This document shows, one piece after another, positions 14,480 to 21,187 of a stretch of 27,982 nucleotides of DNA. The notes beneath the pieces were generated by a model. It did not search any database, was not told the DNA's origin, and was given only the letters and a program-made list of their open reading frames with translations. This DNA comes from CAZRGZ01 sp964599775. Its GTDB lineage: Bacteria; Patescibacteriota; Saccharimonadia; Saccharimonadales; Saccharimonadaceae. Position 1 is the first letter of the stretch. Every line of letters begins with the position of its first letter. Where the stretch lies: the NCBI GenBank assembly GCA_964599775.1, contig CAZRGZ010000011.1, forward strand, positions 1 to 27,982, read 5' to 3'. The position numbers and the translations under genes were made by a program.

Positions 14480-15205
14480 ATGAAAAGTATCGGAATTATT
14501 GGGCTGGGTAGTTTTGGGCGATTTATGGCAACACTAGCGCCGAAAGATGTAGAAGTATGGGGCAGTAGCCGAAGCATTACAAAAATTGATGGCCTCGCCA
14601 TAAAACCGCTTGAAGAAGTAGCCCAGGCTGATGTGGTACTACTGGGATTTCCGTTAAACGCCTACCCCACAATGCTGCAAAAGCTGGCCCCGCTTTTGCC
14701 CCCAGAAACACTCGTTGTTGATGTTTGTTCAGTTAAAGTCAAACCCGAGGCGCTGCTGAAGCAATATTTGCCAAACCACCAAAATATTCTTTCCACCCAC
14801 CCTCTATTTGGTCCACAATCTGCCGCTCAGAGTACGAAGGGGCATAAGCTAATAGTCACTAAAAACAGCCCTGACGAAAAAGCAGCACAGCTACTCAAAT
14901 ATTGTGCCGAAAAGCTTGAGCTCGATATATCCTACATGACTGCCGAGGAGCACGACCGCATTATGGCGCGCGTACATGCGCTAACCTTTTTTGTCGGGCG
15001 GGGGTTGGCAGAAATGGAGCTAAAAATGGAACCGTTTATGACTCCATCGTACCAGCGCCTGCTCGACATAGTGGCACTGGATAAAAATCACAGCCAAGAA
15101 CTGTTTGATACGATAGAAAATGGTAACCCGTTTGCTGTCGAAGTGCGTGAGGAGTTTATAGGTACTCTTGGGGAGATTCATAAGCGGTTATCTAGCACTC
15201 TTTGA
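14480..15205 (+). CDS. tyrA: Prephenate/arogenate dehydrogenase (TyrA family)
   Basis: NAD(P)-dependent oxidative decarboxylation of prephenate or arogenate on the path to tyrosine. The N-terminal Rossmann motif GLGSFG is at residues 8-13. LGFPLNAYPTML, VDVCSVK, THPLFGP (106-112) and DRIMARVHALTFFVGRGL, with the conserved His, match the family. At 241 aa it is shorter than usual and has no ACT or chorismate mutase domain. AAAGGAG precedes the ATG. The hrcA promoter and its CIRCE lie inside its last codons. An intact TyrA is unexpected in a lineage known for lost amino acid synthesis, and the other pathway genes are not in this window. Confidence 0.88.
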   Translation: MKSIGIIGLGSFGRFMATLAPKDVEVWGSSRSITKIDGLAIKPLEEVAQADVVLLGFPLNAYPTMLQKLAPLLPPETLVVDVCSVKVKPEALLKQYLPNHQNILSTHPLFGPQSAAQSTKGHKLIVTKNSPDEKAAQLLKYCAEKLELDISYMTAEEHDRIMARVHALTFFVGRGLAEMELKMEPFMTPSYQRLLDIVALDKNHSQELFDTIENGNPFAVEVREEFIGTLGEIHKRLSSTL

Positions 15206-15218
15206 CTTTGAGTGCCAG
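15192..15218 (+). promoter_or_regulatory. CIRCE operator of hrcA
   Basis: An imperfect CIRCE: CTAGCACTC (15192-15200), 9-nt spacer, GAGTGCCAG (15210-15218). The consensus is TTAGCACTC-N9-GAGTGCTAA. The hrcA -35 box lies in its spacer, so HrcA should repress its own operon. The two mismatched ends suggest weaker binding than at dnaK. Confidence 0.85.
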
Positions 15219-15230
15219 ACTAGCTAAAAT
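15202..15230 (+). promoter_or_regulatory. hrcA-grpE promoter
   Basis: TTGACT (15202-15207), a 17-nt spacer and TAAAAT (15225-15230). It starts within the tyrA stop codon. The hrcA ATG is 7 nt after the -10 box (leaderless). Confidence 0.75.
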
Positions 15231-15237
15231 AAAAGCA

Positions 15238-15945
15238 ATGACTGAACGACAAGCACAAATTCTGGCGGCGATTATTGAACAATATGCTGAAGTGGCGGCC
15301 CCAGTCGGGAGCGTGACCTTAGCGAAGTTGTTTGGTGTATCCAGTGCGACCATTCGGGCGGAGATGGCTCGCCTTGAAGAAACCGGCTTTATCGAGCAGC
15401 CATACACCAGTGCGGGGCGAGTACCGACCGATAAAGGCTATCGGTTTTATGTCAACACCTTAACCGGCGAACAAGAAGACAAACAGCCTAAGTTTGATCG
15501 CAGTGCCAGAGCGATTGAAGCCCGCGTGTCGCCCCATATCGATAAAGCCGACCGTGCCATCCGCAGTGCGGTGGATAGTTTAGTAGAATTAACCCACAAT
15601 CTTGGCCTGGCCACAATTGGCGACCAAATGTATATGAGTGGTATCGGTAACTTGTTTAGCCAGCCAGAATTTACGCGTGGCGAGCATGTGCAGGCGGTGG
15701 CGACGCTACTCGATAACCTCGAACCGTGGTTACGGGAAGCAGCGCCCAACGAGCCGTTAAATGTGTATATTGGCAGCGAAAATCCCATTGGTAAAACTTC
15801 CGGCGCCACGCTTATTATCAGCCGTTTTCGTTCGCCGTTTTCTGATCGTAGCTATATTGGTATTTTAGGTCCCACCCGGCAAAGTTATGCCCGTACCATG
15901 CGCTTAGTACGCCATGCCGGGGCAATGTTAGAGGAGGTATTATGA
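15238..15945 (+). CDS. hrcA: Heat-inducible transcription repressor HrcA (short form)
   Basis: Repressor that binds CIRCE and is stabilised by the chaperonin in known systems. The N-terminal winged helix is clear: RQAQILAAIIEQYAEVAAPV then SVTLAKLFGVSSATIRAEM, LEETGFIEQPYTSAGRVPTD and KGYRFYVN. The C-terminus has the closing GILGPTRQSYARTM motif. At 235 aa it is about 100 residues shorter than usual HrcA, with the loss in the middle (dimerisation/inserted) region rather than at the ends. The ATG at 15238 is chosen because it lies 7 nt after the -10 box. The TTG at 15202 is in the promoter. It overlaps grpE by 4 nt. Confidence 0.95.
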   Translation: MTERQAQILAAIIEQYAEVAAPVGSVTLAKLFGVSSATIRAEMARLEETGFIEQPYTSAGRVPTDKGYRFYVNTLTGEQEDKQPKFDRSARAIEARVSPHIDKADRAIRSAVDSLVELTHNLGLATIGDQMYMSGIGNLFSQPEFTRGEHVQAVATLLDNLEPWLREAAPNEPLNVYIGSENPIGKTSGATLIISRFRSPFSDRSYIGILGPTRQSYARTMRLVRHAGAMLEEVL

Positions 15946-16430
15946 CAAAAGAAGATAAAGCCAAAAAGAAGGGCGACAAAAAAATAGAGGAACTCGAGCA
16001 ACAAATCAGCGAACTGACGCTCGATTTACAGCGTACGCGGGCTGATTTTGAAAATTACCGTAAGCGTATGGAGGATGAAAAAATCCGTGCGCGCGAAGTT
16101 GGCCGGGCTTCGGCTGTGCTAAAGCTCTTACCGGTGGTGGATAATATCGAGCGCGCGATTGGCTATGTACCTGAAACTCTCGCAGACGATAAGTGGGCGC
16201 AGGGTGTTGTGAGTTTAGGTAAAAACCTAGAATCTGCCCTGGAAAAAATCGGCGTAAAACGTATTGATAGCACACCTGGTGTCGAATTTAATCCCGAAAT
16301 ACATGAAGCAGTGCAGGTGGATGAGGCGGCCGAAGGCGATAAAGAAGTCATAGCTGAAGAACTACAAGCTGGCTATATGCTCGATGGCGAAGTCGTGCGC
16401 CATGCGATGGTGAAGGTGACGCGGCAGTAA
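15942..16430 (+). CDS. grpE: Nucleotide exchange factor GrpE
   Basis: Releases ADP from DnaK. A charged N-terminal coiled coil (about 12-60, EELEQQISELTLDLQRTRAD) leads to the conserved DFENYRKRMEDE and LPVVDNIERAI segments. The C-terminal beta wing has EFNPEIHEAV and LQAGYMLDGEVVRHAMVKV. At 162 aa it is complete. Its ATG overlaps the hrcA TGA (ATGA), with GAGGAGG upstream, so hrcA-grpE is one operon under CIRCE. Confidence 0.96.
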   Translation: MTKEDKAKKKGDKKIEELEQQISELTLDLQRTRADFENYRKRMEDEKIRAREVGRASAVLKLLPVVDNIERAIGYVPETLADDKWAQGVVSLGKNLESALEKIGVKRIDSTPGVEFNPEIHEAVQVDEAAEGDKEVIAEELQAGYMLDGEVVRHAMVKVTRQ

Positions 16431-16432
16431 AT

Positions 16433-16560
16433 CTACTTCTTTTCCTCTTCAGGGGGTGTCTCATCGTCTTTCGGTATTCCTAGCCATTTTTCCGCAATCT
16501 CTGCTACCTTTTCGTCACTTAAGCCTGGTTCTTGATTCTGGCGGGTCCTCTTTCTGACAT
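16433..16560 (-). pseudogene. Frameshifted small gene (about 42 aa when repaired)
   Basis: On the minus strand ATG (16560) has a good SD (AAAGG, then GGTTAAG) and opens MSERGPARI, but this frame stops after 13 codons. The adjacent frame from 16558 to the stop at 16433 reads KRTRQNQEPGLSDEKVAEIA then EKWLGIPKDDETPPEEEKK. That is protein-like, with an acidic-basic tail. One extra nucleotide near 16547-16555 (AGAAAGAGG) would join the SD-bearing start to the long frame. It could be a true frameshift, a sequencing error or a slippage site. The gene converges on grpE with a 2-nt gap. Family unknown. Confidence 0.45.
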
Positions 16561-16582
16561 CTTAACCATCCTTTCGTTACAC

Positions 16583-16588
16583 TATAGT
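16583..16588 (+). promoter_or_regulatory. -10-like TATAGT in front of the rod-shaped inverted repeat
   Basis: TATAGT ends 5 nt before the base of the inverted repeat, so a start at its first paired base is expected. No convincing -35 is seen. The same segment, read as ACTATAGT, is self-complementary and could also serve the minus-strand small gene. Confidence 0.3.
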
Positions 16589-16593
16589 ACTGT

Positions 16594-16738
16594 ATATCAC
16601 CTGAGTCTCAAAACCCACCACCGGGGGTGGCACCCGGCGGGGCAGCGCCCAAAATTGGTTTTGCTTGTCAAAACAATTTTAGGGGCGGACCGGGTGACAG
16701 GACCCCAGGGGTGGTAGTTTTTGAGATTCAGGTTATAT
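16594..16738 (+). ncRNA. 145-nt rod-like inverted repeat, candidate structured RNA
   Basis: Most of the non-coding gap between the small minus gene and the FAD oxidase folds on itself. The outer helix pairs 16594-16622 with 16710-16738 (CCTGAGTCTCAAAA against TTTTGAGATTCAGG, with few mismatches and one G-U pair on the plus strand). The middle helix pairs CACCCGG (16631-16637) with CCGGGTG (16690-16696). The inner helices are CGCCC/GGGCG (16646-16650 and 16683-16687), AAAATT/AATTTT and GTTTTG/CAAAAC, closed by CTTGT (16664-16668). It does not show the signal-recognition-particle apical motifs or a 6S-like central bubble. It could instead be a small mobile inverted-repeat element. Strand assignment rests on one wobble pair and the -10-like box. 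Confidence 0.45.
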
Positions 16739-16742
16739 CTCA

Positions 16743-16772
16743 TTGACTTGTACAGCGACTAACGTTTAAACT
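16743..16772 (+). promoter_or_regulatory. Promoter of the FAD-linked oxidase gene
   Basis: TTGACT (16743-16748), an 18-nt spacer and TAAACT (16767-16772). AGGTGG precedes the ATG at 16794. Confidence 0.5.
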
Positions 16773-16793
16773 AGAAAAGTAAATAGGTGGGCT

Positions 16794-18383
16794 ATGGACG
16801 AGATAAAAAAACTTATTAAAGGAAGTGTAGAGACGGACAAAACCGTCCTGCATAAAAACAGCCGCGATGCGAGCATTTTTGAAGTTATGCCAAGCGGGGT
16901 GATTACCCCACAAGATAGTAGCGATATTCAAGCGCTAGTAAAATATGCCGTCCAGCAGGCGCGTGATGGCAACAAGATTTCGCTTACTGCGCGTAACGGC
17001 GGCACTGACATGTCGGGTGGGCCACTCACCGAAGGTTATGTGTTGAATATGAACCACCTCAATGGCATGGGGGTGGTGGATGTGGCTGGTCGCACTTTGC
17101 GCGTGCAAGGTGGGGTGATGCATAAACACATTGAAGAAGCAACGCACCCACTGGGGCTGCTTTTTGCACCATATACGTCTTCGCACTTAATTTGCGGTAT
17201 TGGCGGCATGATTGGCAATAATGCCAGTGGCGAAAAATCTATAAAATACGGCGCCACCAGCAAAAACATCAATAGCCTAAAAACAGTCCTTTCTGACGGT
17301 AACGAATACGAATTTAAACCATTAACCCGTGCCGAGGTTGAAGAGAAAAAGCGCCAGCCGGATTTTGAAGGCCGGTTGTATCGGGGGGTGACCGAGCTTT
17401 TGGAGCGCCACCGGTCTTTAATCGCTGAAAAAAAGCCCCGAACGCGCAAAAACGCCGCTGGCTACCCACTATGGGAGCTATGGGATGAGCACGAGCACAT
17501 ATTTAACATGGCCCGTTTATTCATTGGCGCCCAAGGCACGCTGGGGATTGTGACAGAAGCCGAACTAAAGCTGGTGAAAATGAATAAATATTCACGCATG
17601 ATTGTCACCCCTATTGCCGACCTCTCTACCTTGCCAGATGTGGTGCGGACTATGCTACATTATGGGCCCGCTTCGTGCGAGACATTCGACCACCATACCT
17701 ACCGCTTGGCCAAGCAGTACTTCCCAGAAGATGCGGCTCGGGCGCATGTGGCAGAGGGCAAGCACATCGTGATTTTGGCTACTTATGAGGGTAATGACGA
17801 GCATGACACAAACGTACTCGCTGGCAAGGCCAAAGAAGCTTTGGAAGAAAAAGGCTACGAAACACACTGGATAGATGATGAAGCAACGATTGAAAGCTTT
17901 TTAACTATTCGCCGCCAAAGCTTCCAAATGCTATTAGATCACCCAGGTGAAGGGCAGCGTGCCATGGCGTTTTTGGAAGATACTATTGTGCCACTCGATA
18001 AATATGATGAGTTTTTACACCGGCTTGAAGAAATCTTAAACCACTACAGCATGACCTATACCTATGCTGGGCATATTGGCGATGGCAGCATTCGCTTGAT
18101 CCCACTCGTTAATATGGAGGCAGAAGGCGCAGCTGAGCATATTATGGAGCTAGAAACAAAGGTGAACGATCTGGTGCTCGAATTTGGCGGCTCTATTAGC
18201 GTTGACCACAACGACGGCATTATTCGCACACCATTTTTGGAAAAACAATTTGGCCACGAAATGGTGCGGCTATTTGCGATGGTAAAGCTCTTGTTTGACC
18301 CACTGAATATATTTAACCCGGGTAAAAAAATAGGCGGTACTTATGAGTACGCCTTGAGTAAGATTATTCGGAAGAATGATTAA
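16794..18383 (+). CDS. FAD-linked oxidase (GlcD / D-lactate dehydrogenase-like)
   Basis: A 529-aa flavoprotein predicted to oxidise a 2-hydroxy acid such as D-lactate or glycolate. The PCMH-type FAD domain has RNGGTDMSGG (67-76) for the pyrophosphate, and GGMIGNNASGEKSIKYG (137-153) near the flavin. The C-terminal substrate domain has YTYAGHIGDGSIRLIPL, SVDHNDGIIRTPF and LFDPLNIFNPGKKIG, which match the family's metal/substrate and closing motifs. No signal peptide, membrane helix or Fe-S cluster motif is seen, so its electron acceptor is unclear. It is monocistronic, with its own promoter. Confidence 0.88.
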   Translation: MDEIKKLIKGSVETDKTVLHKNSRDASIFEVMPSGVITPQDSSDIQALVKYAVQQARDGNKISLTARNGGTDMSGGPLTEGYVLNMNHLNGMGVVDVAGRTLRVQGGVMHKHIEEATHPLGLLFAPYTSSHLICGIGGMIGNNASGEKSIKYGATSKNINSLKTVLSDGNEYEFKPLTRAEVEEKKRQPDFEGRLYRGVTELLERHRSLIAEKKPRTRKNAAGYPLWELWDEHEHIFNMARLFIGAQGTLGIVTEAELKLVKMNKYSRMIVTPIADLSTLPDVVRTMLHYGPASCETFDHHTYRLAKQYFPEDAARAHVAEGKHIVILATYEGNDEHDTNVLAGKAKEALEEKGYETHWIDDEATIESFLTIRRQSFQMLLDHPGEGQRAMAFLEDTIVPLDKYDEFLHRLEEILNHYSMTYTYAGHIGDGSIRLIPLVNMEAEGAAEHIMELETKVNDLVLEFGGSISVDHNDGIIRTPFLEKQFGHEMVRLFAMVKLLFDPLNIFNPGKKIGGTYEYALSKIIRKND

Positions 18384-18391
18384 GAAGTGTT

Positions 18392-18631
18392 TTATTCTGA
18401 TTGCTGTTCAATTTCGTAAGGATTAATATTCTCGGGAAAGTGTTGACTATATGAGTCTGCTGATTCGGTGATTGGGTGGGTGTTGAATTTTGTTCTATCG
18501 ATTTCATGTGGCCCTTGAAGGATAGCATGGCTCTCAAGGCTACCGACAACAGCCATATAGTCTTCCTCAGGATTACCTGTGGGGTCTGTGTCACGACTAA
18601 AGCTTCTTGGGTTGGGGGAGAACTCTGACAT
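18392..18631 (-). CDS. Hypothetical 79-aa hydrophilic protein divergent from dnaK
   Basis: A polar, probably flexible protein starting MSEFSPNPRSFSRDTDPTG, with no signal peptide and no membrane helix. The central part, EDYMAVVGSLESHAILQGPH, is the most fold-like. It is called because a promoter sits at the expected distance: TTGCTA (18662-18667), 17 nt, TATAAC (18639-18644), with the ATG 7 nt later and no SD (leaderless). The promoter abuts the first dnaK CIRCE. It ends 8 nt from the FAD oxidase stop, facing it. I do not recognise the family. Confidence 0.55.
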   Translation of the reverse strand: MSEFSPNPRSFSRDTDPTGNPEEDYMAVVGSLESHAILQGPHEIDRTKFNTHPITESADSYSQHFPENINPYEIEQQSE

Positions 18632-18638
18632 ACTAATA

Positions 18639-18667
18639 GTTATACCATTGCCTTTATGTCGTAGCAA
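18639..18667 (-). promoter_or_regulatory. Promoter of the 79-aa gene
   Basis: On the minus strand TTGCTA (18662-18667), a 17-nt spacer and TATAAC (18639-18644). Its -35 box is 4 nt from the CIRCE at 18672, so HrcA bound there could also affect this promoter. Confidence 0.55.
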
Positions 18668-18671
18668 GTTA

Positions 18672-18698
18672 TTAGCACTCTTGACACTCGAGTGCTAA
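18672..18698 (+). promoter_or_regulatory. CIRCE operator 1 of dnaK (perfect)
   Basis: TTAGCACTC (18672-18680), 9-nt spacer, GAGTGCTAA (18690-18698): an exact match to the HrcA-binding consensus. The -35 box of the dnaK promoter lies in its spacer. Confidence 0.97.
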
Positions 18699-18709
18699 TT
18701 TTCTATCAT
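18681..18709 (+). promoter_or_regulatory. dnaK promoter
   Basis: TTGACA (18681-18686), a 17-nt spacer and TATCAT (18704-18709). The predicted start is near 18716, so the second CIRCE would be in the 5' leader. Confidence 0.8.
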
Positions 18710-18719
18710 TATAAATAGC

Positions 18720-18746
18720 TTAGCAATCAAGTAGCATGAGTGCTAA
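18720..18746 (+). promoter_or_regulatory. CIRCE operator 2 of dnaK
   Basis: TTAGCAATC (18720-18728), 9-nt spacer, GAGTGCTAA (18738-18746): one mismatch from consensus. Its centre is 48 bp from the first operator, and it lies just after the predicted start, where it could block elongation or fold in the leader RNA. Confidence 0.85.
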
Positions 18747-18793
18747 AATAGTGTATATACATTTAGATATTTGTAACTAAACTTAGGAGGAAT

Positions 18794-20701
18794 ATGGGTA
18801 AAATTATCGGAATCGACCTTGGTACCACCAACAGCGCCATGGCGTACATGGTGGCGGGCAAGCCAGAAGTGATCGCCAATGCCGAAGGTAACCGCACCAC
18901 GCCTAGTGTTGTTGCTATTGGTAAAAATGGCCAGCGTTTAGTGGGTCAGGTAGCACAGCGTCAGCGAGTCACCAACCCGAAAAATACTATTTACGGTGTT
19001 AAGCGGCTTATTGGCCGTAAGTTTAGCGACGAAGAAGTCCAACGCGACCTTGATCTCATGCCTTACGAGATCGTAAAAAGCGGCGACAGCGTGAAGGTAA
19101 AAATGGGCGACAAAGAATACAGCCCAGAAGAAGTTTCTGCAATGATTCTTGGCAAGCTAAAGGCCGACGCTGAAGCTTTCTTAGGTGAAAAGGTCACCGA
19201 AGCAGTCATCACGGTGCCAGCGTACTTTAACGATGCCCAGCGCCAAGCGACGAAAGATGCTGGTAAAATCGCCGGGCTCGAGGTAAAGCGTATTATCAAC
19301 GAGCCAACTGCCGCCGCGCTTGCCTATGGGCTGGACAAAAAGAAGGACGAAAAAATTGCCGTCTTCGACCTTGGTGGCGGTACCTTCGACGTATCTATTC
19401 TTGAATTAGGCGATGGCGTATTTGAGGTAAAAAGTACTCATGGCGATACGCACCTAGGTGGTGAAGATTTCGACAACCGCATTGTCAACCACTTTTTAGA
19501 TGTATTTAAGCAAGAAAACGGCGTCGACCTAAAAGGTGACAAAGCCGCCATGCAGCGCCTCAAAGACGAAGCAGAAAAGGCTAAAAAAGAACTTTCGAGC
19601 ACTACTGAAATTGAAGTCAACCTACCATTCATCACGGCAACCTCTGAAGGTCCTCTCCATTTTGAATACAAGCTGACACGAGCCAAGCTTGAAGAGCTGG
19701 TGAGCGACTTGATTGAAAAAACTGCGGCGCCGTGTGAACAGGCGCTAAAAGACGCTGGCCTCAGCGCAGGCGAGATTGACGAAATCGTGCTGGTGGGTGG
19801 TATGACCCGTATGCCCGCTGTGGTCGAAAAGGTGAAGAAGATTTTTGGTAAAGATCCACTTAAGGGTGTAAACCCAGATGAAGTGGTGGCGATTGGTGCT
19901 GCTGTTCAAGGTGGGGTATTGCAGGGCGACGTGAAAGATGTACTGCTCCTTGATGTGACGCCGCTCAGCCTGGGCATCGAAACCATGGGTGGTGTGAGTA
20001 CCAAGTTGATCGAGCGCAACACCACCGTGCCAACTAGCAAGTCTGAAACCTTTAGTACTGCCGCCGACAACCAGCCACAGGTAGAGATTCATGTACTACA
20101 GGGCGAGCGTGAAATGGCAGCCGACAATAAATCACTTGGCAAGTTTATCCTCGATGGCATTGCGCCGGCACCACGCGGCGTGCCGCAAATTGAAGTGACC
20201 TTCAATATCGATGCCAATGGTATCCTGAACGTGACCGCGAAAGATAAAGGCACCGGCAAAGAGCAGAGTATTACCATTCAAGAAAGCGGTAACTTAAGCA
20301 AAGAAGATATTGAAAAAGCACAAAAAGATGCCGAAGCCCACGCTGAAGAAGACCGCAAAAAGCGTGAAGCCGTAGAAGCCCGTAATACGCTTGAAAACGC
20401 TATCTATCAGGCCGAAAAAATGCCGGAAGAGTTTAAAGATAAAATTACCGACGAAGATAAAAAGACCATCACCGATGCTGTTGAAGAAGCTAAAAAGCAC
20501 CAGCAAAGCAACGAAAAAGAAGAGCTAGAAAGTGCTGCGAAAGCATTGATGGACAAAGTTCAAGCCATTGGTGCGAAGCTTTATCAGCAGCAGGCTGAAG
20601 AAAAGCCAGCAGAAGGTGAAGAAAAAGCTGATGACAAAAAGGATGAGCCAGTAGAAGGCGAAGTTGTCGACCAGGACAAGGAAGACGAAGACAAGAAGTA
20701 A
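18794..20701 (+). CDS. dnaK: Chaperone DnaK (Hsp70)
   Basis: ATP-driven chaperone of 635 aa. The ATPase domain starts GIDLGTTNS (6-14) and contains VPAYFNDAQRQATKDAG, NEPTAAALAYGLD, FDLGGGTFDVSIL and VGGMTRMPAV. The linker and substrate domain have DVTPLSLGIETMGG and IDANGILNVTAKDKGTG. An acidic lid tail ends EGEVVDQDKE. AGGAGG is 4 nt before the ATG. It is monocistronic, bounded by the tandem CIRCE upstream and a strong hairpin terminator downstream, rather than being joined to grpE as in many bacteria. Confidence 0.98.
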   Translation: MGKIIGIDLGTTNSAMAYMVAGKPEVIANAEGNRTTPSVVAIGKNGQRLVGQVAQRQRVTNPKNTIYGVKRLIGRKFSDEEVQRDLDLMPYEIVKSGDSVKVKMGDKEYSPEEVSAMILGKLKADAEAFLGEKVTEAVITVPAYFNDAQRQATKDAGKIAGLEVKRIINEPTAAALAYGLDKKKDEKIAVFDLGGGTFDVSILELGDGVFEVKSTHGDTHLGGEDFDNRIVNHFLDVFKQENGVDLKGDKAAMQRLKDEAEKAKKELSSTTEIEVNLPFITATSEGPLHFEYKLTRAKLEELVSDLIEKTAAPCEQALKDAGLSAGEIDEIVLVGGMTRMPAVVEKVKKIFGKDPLKGVNPDEVVAIGAAVQGGVLQGDVKDVLLLDVTPLSLGIETMGGVSTKLIERNTTVPTSKSETFSTAADNQPQVEIHVLQGEREMAADNKSLGKFILDGIAPAPRGVPQIEVTFNIDANGILNVTAKDKGTGKEQSITIQESGNLSKEDIEKAQKDAEAHAEEDRKKREAVEARNTLENAIYQAEKMPEEFKDKITDEDKKTITDAVEEAKKHQQSNEKEELESAAKALMDKVQAIGAKLYQQQAEEKPAEGEEKADDKKDEPVEGEVVDQDKEDEDKK

Positions 20702-20719
20702 TCTTTCCCCTCAAGACGT

Positions 20720-20754
20720 AAAACATCACTCTTTCATATAAAGAGTGATGTTTT
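20720..20754 (+). terminator. Strong terminator after dnaK
   Basis: A 15-bp perfect stem, AAAACATCACTCTTT (20720-20734) with AAAGAGTGATGTTTT (20740-20754), closed by CATAT. The A and T runs at its ends allow termination on either strand. Confidence 0.85.
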
Positions 20755-20788
20755 GTTTGAGCGTAATATGCTTACTCGTGAAGCTTTA

Positions 20789-20818
20789 TTGTAGATTCTC
20801 ATTGTCCAATGGTATAAT
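20789..20818 (+). promoter_or_regulatory. Promoter of the GlsB-like gene
   Basis: TTGTAG (20789-20794), an 18-nt spacer and TATAAT (20813-20818). A 35-nt leader with AAGGAG follows. Confidence 0.6.
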
Positions 20819-20853
20819 AAAAATACAACATAAAAGCAGAAGGAGAACTAGCA

Positions 20854-21117
20854 ATGGGAATTATTGCATGGATCGTTCTCGGCGGCATTGCTGGCTGGAT
20901 CGCATCGTTAATAATGAAAACCGATAAACAAATGGGGCTACTCGGTAACATCGTCGTCGGTATTGTCGGTGGTTTGCTTGGTGGGTTTATTTTACAAATG
21001 TTCGGTGTCGAAGGTGTCGAAGGGTTCAACCTGTGGAGTCTCCTAGTAGCTACACTTGGTGCAGTGATTCTTTTGTGGCTCTGGAACCTCATTACTGGCA
21101 GCAAAGCCAAAAAGTAA
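20854..21117 (+). CDS. GlsB/YeaQ/YmgE family stress-response membrane protein
   Basis: An 87-aa, very hydrophobic protein with three short membrane helices (about 3-20, 28-48 and 60-80) and Gly-rich cores (LGGIAGWIASLIM, GNIVVGIVGGLLGGF), the hallmark of the transglycosylase-associated/GlsB family. It ends with a basic GSKAKK tail. In other bacteria the family is induced by stress, and its biochemical role is not settled. It sits between dnaK and dnaJ with its own promoter and no CIRCE. AAGGAG supports the start. Confidence 0.88.
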   Translation: MGIIAWIVLGGIAGWIASLIMKTDKQMGLLGNIVVGIVGGLLGGFILQMFGVEGVEGFNLWSLLVATLGAVILLWLWNLITGSKAKK

Positions 21118-21139
21118 CCTAAAACTCCGTATACAATAA

Positions 21140-21166
21140 TTAGCACTCTTGAACTTTGAGTGCTAA
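21140..21166 (+). promoter_or_regulatory. CIRCE operator of dnaJ (perfect)
   Basis: TTAGCACTC (21140-21148), 9-nt spacer, GAGTGCTAA (21158-21166). The -35 box TTGAAC lies in the spacer, as at hrcA and dnaK. Confidence 0.97.
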
Positions 21167-21178
21167 TTTTGTTATCAT
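21149..21178 (+). promoter_or_regulatory. dnaJ promoter
   Basis: TTGAAC (21149-21154), an 18-nt spacer and TATCAT (21173-21178). The ATG is 9 nt downstream, so the leader is minimal or absent. This promoter probably also drives the ATP-grasp gene that follows dnaJ. Confidence 0.7.
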
Positions 21179-21187
21179 AGATAACAG

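Noticed and set aside
16594..16738. Inverted repeat as a simple transcription terminator
   Set aside because: It is far too long, has no terminal U run, and lies between diverging transcription units rather than after a gene.
16594..16738. Inverted repeat as SRP RNA or 6S RNA
   Set aside because: The apical part is A/T-rich, without the SRP GGAAGG/GGUCAGG motifs, and there is no large central bubble as in 6S RNA.
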